This document shows positions 50,758 through 61,486 of a DNA stretch of 64,000 nucleotides, one piece after another. A program made the translations under genes and the position numbers. Origin of the DNA: Xanthomonas campestris pv. badrii (GTDB lineage Bacteria > Pseudomonadota > Gammaproteobacteria > Xanthomonadales > Xanthomonadaceae); assembly GCF_012848175.1 (NCBI RefSeq), contig NZ_CP051651.1, positions 2,108,001 through 2,172,000 on the forward strand, written 5' to 3'. Within the stretch, counting starts at the first letter, position 1. Each line of letters starts with the position of its first letter. The notes under the pieces were generated by a model. The model ran no database searches. It saw only the letters and a program-made list of their open reading frames with translations, and had not been told where the DNA came from.

Positions 50758-51885
50758 ATGCTTCGTCACTCTTTGCGGGTGCGCCTGCTGTTGCCGGTGC
50801 TGGCCTTGGTGCTGGTCGTGGTGGTGGCACTGACGGTCATTCTGGCCATTACCGAAGCGAACCGGGTCAAGTTCGAAGCCGGCGAGTCGATCGAGCGCCA
50901 GTCGGTGTCCTTGCAGACCCTGTTCACGGTCACCCGCTCGATGATGCTGGACCGCGTCAATTCCTCGATGCGCCAGCTGCGCAAGGAAGCCAACGCGCAG
51001 GGCGCACCGAGCCTGGGCAACGAGATCCGCGTGGCCGACCGCAACGCCAACGACCTGCTGCTGGGCCAGCGCTCGCAGGCTAACGTCTTCACCATGCTCG
51101 ACGACGTCACCGCCATCCACGAAGGTACCGCCACGCTGTTCTCGCGCACCGGCGATGACTTCGTGCGCATCTCCACCAACGTCAAGAAAGAAGACGGCAG
51201 CCGTGCCATCGGCACCGTGCTCGATCCCAATGGCCAGGCCGCGGCCAAGCTGCGTAACGGCGAAAGCTTCTACGGCGTGGTCGACATCCTGGGCAACCCG
51301 TACGTCACCGGCTACGAGCCGATCTTCGCCGGCAGCGACAAGCGCGTGATCGGCGCCTGGTATGTGGGCTACAAGGCCGACACCCAGGCCCTGGAAAACG
51401 TGGTCAGCAGCCGTCGCGTGCTCGATTCCGGCTTCATCGCCATCTTCGACAGCAAGAACACGCTGCGCTTCCAGTCCACCACCGGCGCCACCACCGACAC
51501 CGCCACCATCGAACGCATCGTCAAGGAAACGCCGGACGACTGGGTGGTGACCAAGCAGGAAGTGCCCGATTGGGGCTTCACCCTGGTCTCGGCCTACCCC
51601 AAGAGCGACGTCAATAGCGTGATCGTGCGGCAGTCGCTGTGGATCGCCGGCATCGGCCTGCTGGTGTGTGCGCTGCTGCTCGGCCTGCAGTGGGCGCTGA
51701 TCTGGAACCGTGTGTTGCGCCCCATCCAGCACCTGACCACCGTGGCCGAAGAACTCAGCCTGGGCAAGTGGAATCACACCATCGAAGAGGTCAACCTCAA
51801 GGATGAAATTGGTACCCTGGCGCGCGCCATCTCCCGCCTGTCCAACAGCGTCCGGTTGGCCATGGAGCGTCTCAGCAAACGCTGA
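50758..51885 (+). CDS. Cache-HAMP receptor without output domain
   Basis: 375 aa. First membrane helix at about 7-30, periplasmic Cache_3-Cache_2 type sensor to about 285 (GESFYGVVDILGNPYVTGYEPIF; VIGAWYVGYK), second helix at about 293-313, HAMP domain to the end (RPIQHLTTVAEELSLGKW; DEIGTLARAISRLS). It looks like a chemoreceptor that stops right after HAMP: no methyl-accepting, kinase or GGDEF module follows. AGGGG lies upstream of ATG 50758. Probably works through a separate partner; the next gene is a candidate. Confidence 0.9.
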   Translation: MLRHSLRVRLLLPVLALVLVVVVALTVILAITEANRVKFEAGESIERQSVSLQTLFTVTRSMMLDRVNSSMRQLRKEANAQGAPSLGNEIRVADRNANDLLLGQRSQANVFTMLDDVTAIHEGTATLFSRTGDDFVRISTNVKKEDGSRAIGTVLDPNGQAAAKLRNGESFYGVVDILGNPYVTGYEPIFAGSDKRVIGAWYVGYKADTQALENVVSSRRVLDSGFIAIFDSKNTLRFQSTTGATTDTATIERIVKETPDDWVVTKQEVPDWGFTLVSAYPKSDVNSVIVRQSLWIAGIGLLVCALLLGLQWALIWNRVLRPIQHLTTVAEELSLGKWNHTIEEVNLKDEIGTLARAISRLSNSVRLAMERLSKR

Positions 51886-51929
51886 GGCGTTCCATCCGAT
51901 TCCGCACCAGATGATGCAAGGAAGACGCA

Positions 51930-52553
51930 ATGTCCAATGAATTCCGTCCGCTGATCGAGGTCCTGCGCGAGCTCAGGGCGCTGGCATTGAAGAAGGCGTC
52001 CGGCTTTCTGTTTGTCGTCACCGAAGAAAACCACTCCTGCATCGTCCGCCTCAACGCCGGGCAGATCGAAGAAGTGGTCTTCCGCATGCTGCGCAACGAT
52101 GAGGCGGTGCAACGCCTCACCATGGTCAATGCGGCGAAGGCCCGCTTCCAGGCCGACCCTGGCGCCGGCCTGGGCAAACCCTCGCTGCTGAGCGAGGACT
52201 CGCGTCAGTGGCTGATGGGCGGTTTCGAACAGGACCTGGGCGGTGCGCCAGCGCCGGTCCGTGCGCCGGTTGCGCCCGCACCTGTTCCGGTGCCGACACC
52301 CGCAGCATCACCTGCCCCTGTACCGCCAGCCAATGGCGGCGCCGATGCGCCGGACGGTCGCGTTCGCGATGCACTGGAAAAAGTTGCGCTGAATTATCTC
52401 GGCCCCATCGCCGGCATGCTCTGCGACGAAGCCTGGGCAGCCTCCAGCGATATCGAACAGGTGCTCAGCCAGTTGGGCGCCAACCTGGCCACGCCACAGG
52501 AAACGCAGAAGTTCATGGCCGATGCCCGCGTGGCGTTGGCCAAGGTGCGTTGA
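51930..52553 (+). CDS. Hypothetical partner of Cache-HAMP protein (DUF4388-like N-terminus)
   Basis: 207 aa. The N-terminal about 95 residues (LRALALKKASGFLFVVTEENHSCIVRLNAGQIEEV) resemble the DUF4388-type small domain of signalling proteins. Then a Pro/Ala-rich linker (about 107-134) and a helical C-terminal domain (NYLGPIAGMLCDEAWAA). No signal peptide. AAGGAAG lies upstream of the ATG. It begins 44 nt after the Cache-HAMP gene and is probably co-transcribed. Function unknown; assignment to DUF4388 is tentative. Confidence 0.8.
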   Translation: MSNEFRPLIEVLRELRALALKKASGFLFVVTEENHSCIVRLNAGQIEEVVFRMLRNDEAVQRLTMVNAAKARFQADPGAGLGKPSLLSEDSRQWLMGGFEQDLGGAPAPVRAPVAPAPVPVPTPAASPAPVPPANGGADAPDGRVRDALEKVALNYLGPIAGMLCDEAWAASSDIEQVLSQLGANLATPQETQKFMADARVALAKVR

Positions 52554-52579
52554 CACCAGCGTTCAACACAGCACGTGTA

Positions 52580-52608
52580 GCAAGCCGCGCTGTGCGCGGC
52601 TTGCTTTA
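52580..52608 (+). terminator. Terminator after Cache-HAMP partner gene
   Basis: Stem GCAAGCCGCGC, loop TGT, GCGCGGCTTGC followed by TTT. The stem is perfect but the T-tract is short. Confidence 0.75.
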
Positions 52609-52823
52609 TGGGATCCATTTGGGCGTGTGCAATTACTCCTAGCTTGTCCTAGCCTGGCTCAAACACACATCACTCAGGTTGCGATGCAAATCAGCACGAT
52701 AGACGCAACCGCTTACACACCTGATTCTCCGAAATGCAAAGTAGCAGTCTATTCAATCGGATGATCTGACTTTGCGTGCAAGAGGCCATCGCACTCATAC
52801 CCAAAGTATAAGGAACTCAAAAA

Positions 52824-53600
52824 TCATCCATGCGTAGCGGGCTCTGGATTGTCAGAATATCTATGACGTCGAAGACGATCCGCAACTGAGTTTACTGCAT
52901 CCAGCATCGGCAAAGGGTCACCAATATTCGTAAGCGAGATGGTAGTACTCATTGCGAACTGAGCCGGGACTTCACCAGGCCGAACTCCTTCGGACGCTTT
53001 TTCTCTCGTAAAATTTCGAGCCTCTTGCATAGAGGCATAAAAATCCAATCTTAGCTCTTTGATACCATTCAACAAGAGCTCATATACTGAAGCGCCAAAC
53101 TCAAAAGCTTCGTTTGGCGAGGGAAAATGACCGTTGTGAATTACACTATTACGGAAAGATGCTTTATCACTTGAAAGTATCTTTGGCGGATAGCCTCGCG
53201 CCGCTGTGTATAAACCAATAAACATTCCCAGTTGACGCTCAGATTGCCTGGACACAGATTTCCATACGACATCAATGGCATCCCGACTCACCGACCTCTC
53301 GATAAGAAGGGTGCGGATCGCAAATTCGTAGTAGCGCTCTAGTGACGCAGCAAAAGAACTTACTGACTCTCTAAAATAAGTATCTGAAAACGCTTCTAGT
53401 GCACTTTCAAACAAGAGTTCAAATTGCTGAAAATCTGCAATCATCACAATATTATGGCCACGACGACAAGCAACACGGTAAAGACCAACCGTCTGCACAG
53501 GGACCACCCTTGTTTCAATCAGAATCCCGCCATCTGGGATTAGCCCAACTCCAGAAAGCATCTCATCCGCGCACTCAGTGCATACCACCGGCATTAGCAT
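52824..53600 (-). CDS. AT-rich hypothetical protein with zinc-ribbon-like N-terminus and HEPN-like motif
   Basis: 258 aa. Clearly lower in G+C than its neighbours, and codons such as AAA, ATT and TTT are frequent, a sign of transfer. N-terminal CTEC (Cys7, Cys10) and CRRGH (Cys45, His49) could bind zinc. The middle is helical with SLERYYEFAIRTLL. At 149-158 FRNSVIHNGH fits the RNxxxH motif of HEPN proteins, many of which are RNases or defence factors. No signal peptide. AAAAGG precedes the ATG by about 9 nt. Family not recognised; the HEPN call is by motif only. Confidence 0.7.
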   Translation of the reverse strand: MLMPVVCTECADEMLSGVGLIPDGGILIETRVVPVQTVGLYRVACRRGHNIVMIADFQQFELLFESALEAFSDTYFRESVSSFAASLERYYEFAIRTLLIERSVSRDAIDVVWKSVSRQSERQLGMFIGLYTAARGYPPKILSSDKASFRNSVIHNGHFPSPNEAFEFGASVYELLLNGIKELRLDFYASMQEARNFTREKASEGVRPGEVPAQFAMSTTISLTNIGDPLPMLDAVNSVADRLRRHRYSDNPEPATHG

Positions 53601-53719
53601 ATAGCTATACCTTTTGATTGGTTAACTTTGGGCTTGCCGCCCACTCTGAAATTCGTATGCCAACGCAATGCCTCATCACAACGACCTCTACACAATAAGG
53701 CAAATTCAATATTGCAGAT

Positions 53720-55285
53720 TCATTCCCACTCGATCGTCGCAGGCGGCTTGCCGGAAATATCGTAGACCACCCGCGAGACGCCGCGCAGTTCGTTGATGAT
53801 GCGGTTGCTCACGGTGCCGAGGAAGTCGTACGGCAGGTGCGCCCAGTGCGCGGTCATGAAGTCGATGGTCTCCACCGCACGCAGGGCGATCACCCATTCG
53901 TAGGCGCGTGCATCGCCGACCACGCCGACCGACTTCACCGGCAGGAACACCGCAAAGGCCTGGCTGGTGGTGTCGTACAGGTCGGCCTTGCGCAACTCGT
54001 CGATAAAGATCGCATCGGCCTTGGCCAGCAGCTCGGCGTATTCACGCTTTACCTCGCCCAGAATGCGCACGCCCAGGCCCGGGCCGGGGAACGGATGGCG
54101 ATACACCATCGTACGCGGCAGGCCGAGCTCGACGCCCAGGCGCCGCACTTCGTCCTTGAACAGTTCGCGCAACGGTTCGACCAGGCCCAGCTTCATGTGC
54201 TCCGGCAGGCCACCGACGTTGTGGTGGCTCTTGATCACATGCGCCTTGCCGGTCTTGCTGCCGGCCGACTCGATCACGTCCGGGTAGATCGTGCCCTGCG
54301 CGAGCCATTTGGCATTGGCCAGTTTGCTGGATTCTTCGTCGAAGATGTCCACGAACAGGTTGCCGATGATCTTGCGCTTGGCTTCCGGGTCGCTCACGCC
54401 TTCGAGCTTGGCGAAATAACGGTCGGCCGCATCGACGCGGATCACCTTGACGCCCATGTGCTCGGCGAACATCGCCATCACCTGGTCGCCTTCCTGCCAG
54501 CGCAGCAGGCCGGTGTCGACGAACACGCAGGTCAGCTTGTCGCCGATCGCCTTGTGCAGCAGCGCGGCCACCACCGACGAATCCACGCCGCCGGACAGGC
54601 CCAAGATCACTTCGTCATCGCCCACCTGTTCGCGCACGCGCGCGATCTGGTCGTCGATGATGTTGGCTGCGGTCCACAAGGTCTGGCAGCCGCAGACATC
54701 GACCACGAAGCGGCGCAGCAAGGTCTGGCCCTGCAGCGTGTGCGTCACTTCCGGATGGAACTGCACGCCGTACCAGCGCTTGGCTTCGTTGGACATCGCC
54801 GCGACCGGAATGCGGTCGGTCGTGGCGGTAATGGTGAAGCCCGGCGGCACCTGCGAGACGTGGTCGCCGTGGCTCATCCACACGTTCAGGCGCGAGGCGC
54901 CGGCGTGGTCGGTCAGGCCGGAGAACAACGCATCGGCGGCCACCACATCGACTTCGGCATGACCGAATTCGCGCTGGTCCGCCGCCTCGGTCGCACCGCC
55001 CAACTGCGCAGCCAGGGTCTGCATGCCGTAGCAAATACCGAATACCGGCAAGCCGCTGTCGAACACTTCCTGCGGCGCGACCGGCGCACCCGGCAAGGTG
55101 GTCGACTCCGGACCACCGGACAGGATGATGCCCCTGGCGCCAAAACCGGCGATCTCCGCCGGATCATGATCCCAGGCCCAGATCTCGCAGTACACGCCGA
55201 TTTCGCGAATGCGCCGCGCGATCAACTGCGTGTACTGCGCGCCGAAATCGAGAATGAGGATCTTGTCGGTATGGATGTTGGTCAT
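53720..55285 (-). CDS. guaA: GMP synthase (glutamine-hydrolysing)
   Basis: Aminates XMP to GMP. 521 aa in order: class I glutamine amidotransferase with nucleophile Cys in [10 protein letters not shown] and the His-x-Glu pair in [11 protein letters not shown]-pyrophosphatase with P-loop [11 protein letters not shown]; and the C-terminal dimerisation domain ending in PPATIEWE. Downstream of guaB in the same direction, separated by a repeat element. Confidence 0.97.
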   Translation of the reverse strand: MTNIHTDKILILDFGAQYTQLIARRIREIGVYCEIWAWDHDPAEIAGFGARGIILSGGPESTTLPGAPVAPQEVFDSGLPVFGICYGMQTLAAQLGGATEAADQREFGHAEVDVVAADALFSGLTDHAGASRLNVWMSHGDHVSQVPPGFTITATTDRIPVAAMSNEAKRWYGVQFHPEVTHTLQGQTLLRRFVVDVCGCQTLWTAANIIDDQIARVREQVGDDEVILGLSGGVDSSVVAALLHKAIGDKLTCVFVDTGLLRWQEGDQVMAMFAEHMGVKVIRVDAADRYFAKLEGVSDPEAKRKIIGNLFVDIFDEESSKLANAKWLAQGTIYPDVIESAGSKTGKAHVIKSHHNVGGLPEHMKLGLVEPLRELFKDEVRRLGVELGLPRTMVYRHPFPGPGLGVRILGEVKREYAELLAKADAIFIDELRKADLYDTTSQAFAVFLPVKSVGVVGDARAYEWVIALRAVETIDFMTAHWAHLPYDFLGTVSNRIINELRGVSRVVYDISGKPPATIEWE

Positions 55286-55292
55286 TAAGAGC

Positions 55293-55406
55293 CGGGAATC
55301 GAGAATCGGGATTGGGGAATCGCAAAAGCAAACGCGGCACCAGCCGCTATCGGATGAGGAAGCGGCGGGCTTTTACGATTCCCGATTCGCGATTCCCCAT
55401 TCCCGA
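55293..55406. repeat. Repeat element with inverted GGGAATCG termini, guaB-guaA gap
   Basis: Left terminus CGGGAATCGAGAATCGGG (from 55293) and right terminus ending ATTCCCCATTCCCGAT are roughly inverted copies of about 30 nt, built from GGGAATCG/GGGATTGGGG units. The element fills the guaB-guaA spacer up to the guaB stop. The middle holds a GCGGC/GCCGC-rich stretch. Probably transcribed within a guaBA mRNA. Confidence 0.6.
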
Positions 55407-57954
<2,548 letters not shown>

Positions 57955-58003
57955 GGGGCGTCAGGTGTAGAGTCGAAGGCCGTCTATTGTCCCCGATTCC
58001 GCC

Positions 58004-58336
58004 ATGACCGACACCACTTCCATCACGACGTCCAACAGCGATGCGACCACCACCGCCATCGAAGCGGCCGCATTCCGCCGACTGCTGCAGCATCTCAATC
58101 AGGACCGCACCGATGTGCAGAACATCGACCTGATGATCCTCGCCGGCTTCTGCCGCAACTGCCTGGGCGACTGGTACCGCGAAGCGGCGCAGGCGCAGGG
58201 GCAGCCGATGAGCAAGGACCAGGCGCGCGAAGCGGTCTATGGCATGCCGTTCGCACAATGGAAGCAGCAGCATCAGAAGGACGCCACTCCCGAACAACTC
58301 GAAGCCTTCGCTGCGGCCCAGCAAAAACACGGCTGA
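58004..58336 (+). CDS. DUF1244 family protein
   Basis: 110 aa small soluble protein. The conserved core is MILAGFCRNCLGDWY followed by MSKDQAREAVYGMPFAQWK, the DUF1244 pattern. Function unknown. A Thr/Ser-rich lead of about 20 residues precedes the domain. Divergent from folD, with only 49 nt between the starts. Confidence 0.9.
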   Translation: MTDTTSITTSNSDATTTAIEAAAFRRLLQHLNQDRTDVQNIDLMILAGFCRNCLGDWYREAAQAQGQPMSKDQAREAVYGMPFAQWKQQHQKDATPEQLEAFAAAQQKHG

Positions 58337-58382
58337 GCGTTGGTCAGGATGCGCGGCTGGCGTGTCTGCGGGCTGGCTGCAG

Positions 58383-58490
58383 GGCTCTTGTCCGCCTACC
58401 GGCACGGGACACGCCGTGAATCCATCCATGGAGGCTGTTATGCGGCATCCATGCCGCATAAGGTCCCGCGCCGGTAGGCGGACAAGAGCC
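58383..58490. repeat. Branched palindromic repeat, copy 2
   Basis: Outer 28-bp arms (58383-58410 and 58463-58490, one mismatch) enclose 52 nt that align without gaps to the core of the copy at 22206-22293. The inner hairpin ATGCGGCAT-CC-ATGCCGCAT has A-T and T-A pairs where copy 1 has T-A and G-C. Lies between the DUF1244 gene and the antiporter gene, which converge. Confidence 0.8.
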
Positions 58491-58580
58491 AATCGAGATG
58501 GTTGGTGTACATGGTTGCAAGCAACGCATGTCGGTTCCTGCGCAGCCCCACCACACCCGCTTGACGATTGCGACGTGTTG

Positions 58581-60440
58581 TCAGTCGCTCCCGGTCTCTG
58601 CCGCAGTCTCTTCACTGGCCTGCGGCAACGCATCGCGGTTGAGCGAGCGGCTCTCCCGGCGCGGCGGCGTGAACGGCGTGGGTTTGGGCACCGTCGGCAC
58701 GATATTGCCGTACATCAGCCCCGTCCCGGCACGCACACTCCCGGCCGCGATCTCCAGGTCCAGGCGCTCGGCGTCGCGGCGACGGATCTCGCGCGCGATC
58801 GTGTCGGCCTCATCCTCATCCACACCCAGTTCGACCAGCGCGGCCCGGCCGAACAGCACCGCGGACTCGAAGGTCTCGCGAATCTGGTAATCCACGCCGG
58901 CGGCGATCAGCCGCAGCGAATGCTCGCGGTCGAACGAACGCACCAGCAGGCGCGCATGCGGGAACTCGCGCGTGGCCAGCTCGACGATGCGGTTGGCTGC
59001 CTCGCGCTTGTCGATGCAGACCGCAATCGCCAGCGCGCTATGCGCACCGGAAGCATGCAACACATCCAGCCGGGTGCCATCGCCGTAATAGATCTTGAAG
59101 CCGAATTGCTCCGCGCTGCGGATCATCTCGATGTCGTTGTCGATGATGGTCACATCCACGTCGCGCGCCAGCAGCGATTGGCTGGCCACCTGTCCGAAGC
59201 GGCCGAAGCCGATGATCAACACGCTGCCGGTCTGCCTGCTGGCCGCTTCCACCCCGTCCAGCGACACCTCGGCCGGTGGTGTCAGGCGCCGCTGCAGCAG
59301 CACGAACAGCGGCGTCAGCGCCATCGACAGCACCACGATCGCGGTGAGGCTGGCATTGACCTGCGCGTCGATCACGCCGGAGGCGGCGGCCGCGGCGAAC
59401 AGCACAAAGGCGAACTCGCCGCCCTGTGCCATCAACACGCCGCGATCCAGCGCCTGGCGGTGATCGCTGCGCATCAATCGCGCCACCACGTAGATGCACA
59501 CGGCCTTGCCGAGCATCAGCGCCAGCACGCCGGTGACGATCAGCCGCCAATCGGCAACGACCACGCGCAGGTCCAGGCTCATGCCCACGCCAAGGAAGAA
59601 CAGCCCCAGCAGAATGCCGCGAAACGGCTCGATATCCGCCTCGATCTGGTGGCGGAATGTGGATTCGGACAACAACACGCCGGCCAGGAACGCCCCCATC
59701 GCCATCGACAACCCGCCCACCTGCATCAGCAATGCCGCGCCCAGCACCACCAGCAATGCGGCCGCGGTCATCACCTCGCGCGCCTTGGACGCGGCCAGGA
59801 TCCGGAATAGCGGATTGAGCAGCCAGCGGCCGGCCACCAGCAGTCCGACAATGCAGGCCAACCCGATGCCGATGTCATGCCAGCGCTGCGACGCCACCTG
59901 CGGGTCGCCGCTGGCCCCCATCCAGGCCACGATCGCCAGCAACGGGACGATCAGCAGATCCTCGAACAACAGGATCGCCACGATCTTCTGTCCCGGCGGC
60001 AAGGCGACATCGCCGCGCTCGGCAAGCAGCTGCATCACCACGGCGGTGGAGGTCAGCACGAACCCGGAGGCGGCCACGAAGGCCACTGCAGGCGCGAACC
60101 CGAGCCCGATCACGCCAATGCCGGTCAGCACCAACGCACAGACGCAGATCTGCAAGGTGCCAAGCCCGAAGATGTCCTTGCGCAGGCTCCATAGATGCGA
60201 GGGCCGCATCTCCAGCCCGATGACGAACAGGAACATCACCACGCCCAGCTCGGCTACGTGCAGGATCGCCTGCGGGTCGTCGAACAGGCCCAGCCCGAAG
60301 GGGCCGATCGCAAGGCCCGCCGCCAGGTAGCCGAGCACCGAGCCCAGACCCAGCCGTCGGAACAGCGGGATGGCGATCACCGCAGCGCCTAGCAGGGCCA
60401 CCACGTTGATCAGGTCACTGGAGTGCGCAGTCTGGCTCAT
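58581..60440 (-). CDS. KefC-type potassium/proton antiporter (CPA2) with RCK domain
   Basis: 619 aa. About twelve membrane helices (residues 10-380) including the CPA2 motif LLLFEDLLIVPLLAIV, then a TrkA-N/RCK nucleotide-binding domain with VLIIGFGRFGQVASQ and Asp in TIIDND. It is likely gated by NAD(H) or glutathione adducts, as KefB/KefC are; no KefF/KefG ancillary gene is adjacent. Cation specificity is inferred. Confidence 0.93.
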   Translation of the reverse strand: MSQTAHSSDLINVVALLGAAVIAIPLFRRLGLGSVLGYLAAGLAIGPFGLGLFDDPQAILHVAELGVVMFLFVIGLEMRPSHLWSLRKDIFGLGTLQICVCALVLTGIGVIGLGFAPAVAFVAASGFVLTSTAVVMQLLAERGDVALPPGQKIVAILLFEDLLIVPLLAIVAWMGASGDPQVASQRWHDIGIGLACIVGLLVAGRWLLNPLFRILAASKAREVMTAAALLVVLGAALLMQVGGLSMAMGAFLAGVLLSESTFRHQIEADIEPFRGILLGLFFLGVGMSLDLRVVVADWRLIVTGVLALMLGKAVCIYVVARLMRSDHRQALDRGVLMAQGGEFAFVLFAAAAASGVIDAQVNASLTAIVVLSMALTPLFVLLQRRLTPPAEVSLDGVEAASRQTGSVLIIGFGRFGQVASQSLLARDVDVTIIDNDIEMIRSAEQFGFKIYYGDGTRLDVLHASGAHSALAIAVCIDKREAANRIVELATREFPHARLLVRSFDREHSLRLIAAGVDYQIRETFESAVLFGRAALVELGVDEDEADTIAREIRRRDAERLDLEIAAGSVRAGTGLMYGNIVPTVPKPTPFTPPRRESRSLNRDALPQASEETAAETGSD

Positions 60441-60539
60441 GCCCGGAGTCTAACGGCACCACTGCACCGCCGCCCTGCATCTGCTTGCTTGATTGCAATG
60501 GATCTGCGCATCGGGCCACCCTGCCCGATCAATGCCCAA

Positions 60540-60570
60540 AACGACGAACGACGCCGGCAGGCGTCGTTCG
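60540..60570 (-). terminator. Probable terminator after galU
   Basis: Perfect 11-bp stem CGAACGACGCC (60545-60555), loop GGCA, GGCGTCGTTCG (60560-60570), then TCGTTTTG on the minus strand, about 23 nt after the galU stop. Confidence 0.6.
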
Positions 60571-60592
60571 CGATACCACGATGACGGAGCGA

Positions 60593-61486
60593 TCAGCCGT
60601 GCGCGTCGGCCTTGGCCAATGCGTCGCGGATGATTTCCTTGGCCGGGCCACCGTGCTTCTCGTGCTCGAGCGCGAAGTGCACGGTCGCCTCGATCAGGCC
60701 GATATGTGCGCCGCAGTCGAAACGCCGGCCTTCGAAACGGAAGGCATCGACCTGCTCCTTCTTCAGCAGCTCGGCAATGGCGTCGGTCAGCTGGATTTCG
60801 CCACCTGCGCCTGCGCCGGTGGACTCCAGCAATTCGAAGATCGTCGGGCTGAGCACGTACCGGCCAACCACCGCCAGGTTGCTGGGCGCCACTTCCGGCT
60901 TGGGCTTTTCGACGATGGCGTTGATGCGACCCTTGCGGCCGTCGAAGGCATCGGTGGAGACGATGCCATAGCTGGCCGTCTTGTCGTGTGGCACATCTTC
61001 CACCGCGATGACGCTGCCACCGGATGCTTCGGCCACATCGGCCATCTGGGTCAACGCGGCGTCGCCACGGTTCCACATCAGGTCGTCGGGCAGCAGCACG
61101 GCGAACGGCTCGTCACCGACCACGGCCTTGGCACACAGCACGGCGTGCCCCAGGCCCAGCGCTTCGGCCTGCGTCACGAAAATGGCGCGCACGCCGTCCG
61201 GCAACGCATGATGGACCAGTTCCAGCTGCTCCAGCTTGCCGGCGCGCTCGAGCTTCTGCTCCAGCTCGTAGGCCTTGTCGAAGTAGTCGGCAATGGAGTG
61301 CTTGTAGCGGTTGGTGACGAAGATCAGCGTATCGCAGCCAGCCTGGATGGCCTCGTCGACAGCGTATTGGATCAATGGTTTGTCGATGATTGGCAGCATT
61401 TCCTTCGGCACCGTCTTGGTGGCCGGAAGAAAGCGGGTCCCAAGACCTGCGACGGGGAATACGGCCTTGCGAATGCGCTGACTCAT
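60593..61486 (-). CDS. galU: UTP-glucose-1-phosphate uridylyltransferase
   Basis: Makes UDP-glucose for exopolysaccharide and LPS synthesis. 297 aa with nucleotidyltransferase signature PVAGLGTRFLPATKTVPKEM and metal/UTP site VLLPDDLMW. The start overlaps the preceding stop by 1 nt (TAATG), so it is co-translated with the epimerase/dehydratase. Part of a surface-polysaccharide gene set running off the right edge. Confidence 0.96.
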   Translation of the reverse strand: MSQRIRKAVFPVAGLGTRFLPATKTVPKEMLPIIDKPLIQYAVDEAIQAGCDTLIFVTNRYKHSIADYFDKAYELEQKLERAGKLEQLELVHHALPDGVRAIFVTQAEALGLGHAVLCAKAVVGDEPFAVLLPDDLMWNRGDAALTQMADVAEASGGSVIAVEDVPHDKTASYGIVSTDAFDGRKGRINAIVEKPKPEVAPSNLAVVGRYVLSPTIFELLESTGAGAGGEIQLTDAIAELLKKEQVDAFRFEGRRFDCGAHIGLIEATVHFALEHEKHGGPAKEIIRDALAKADAHG

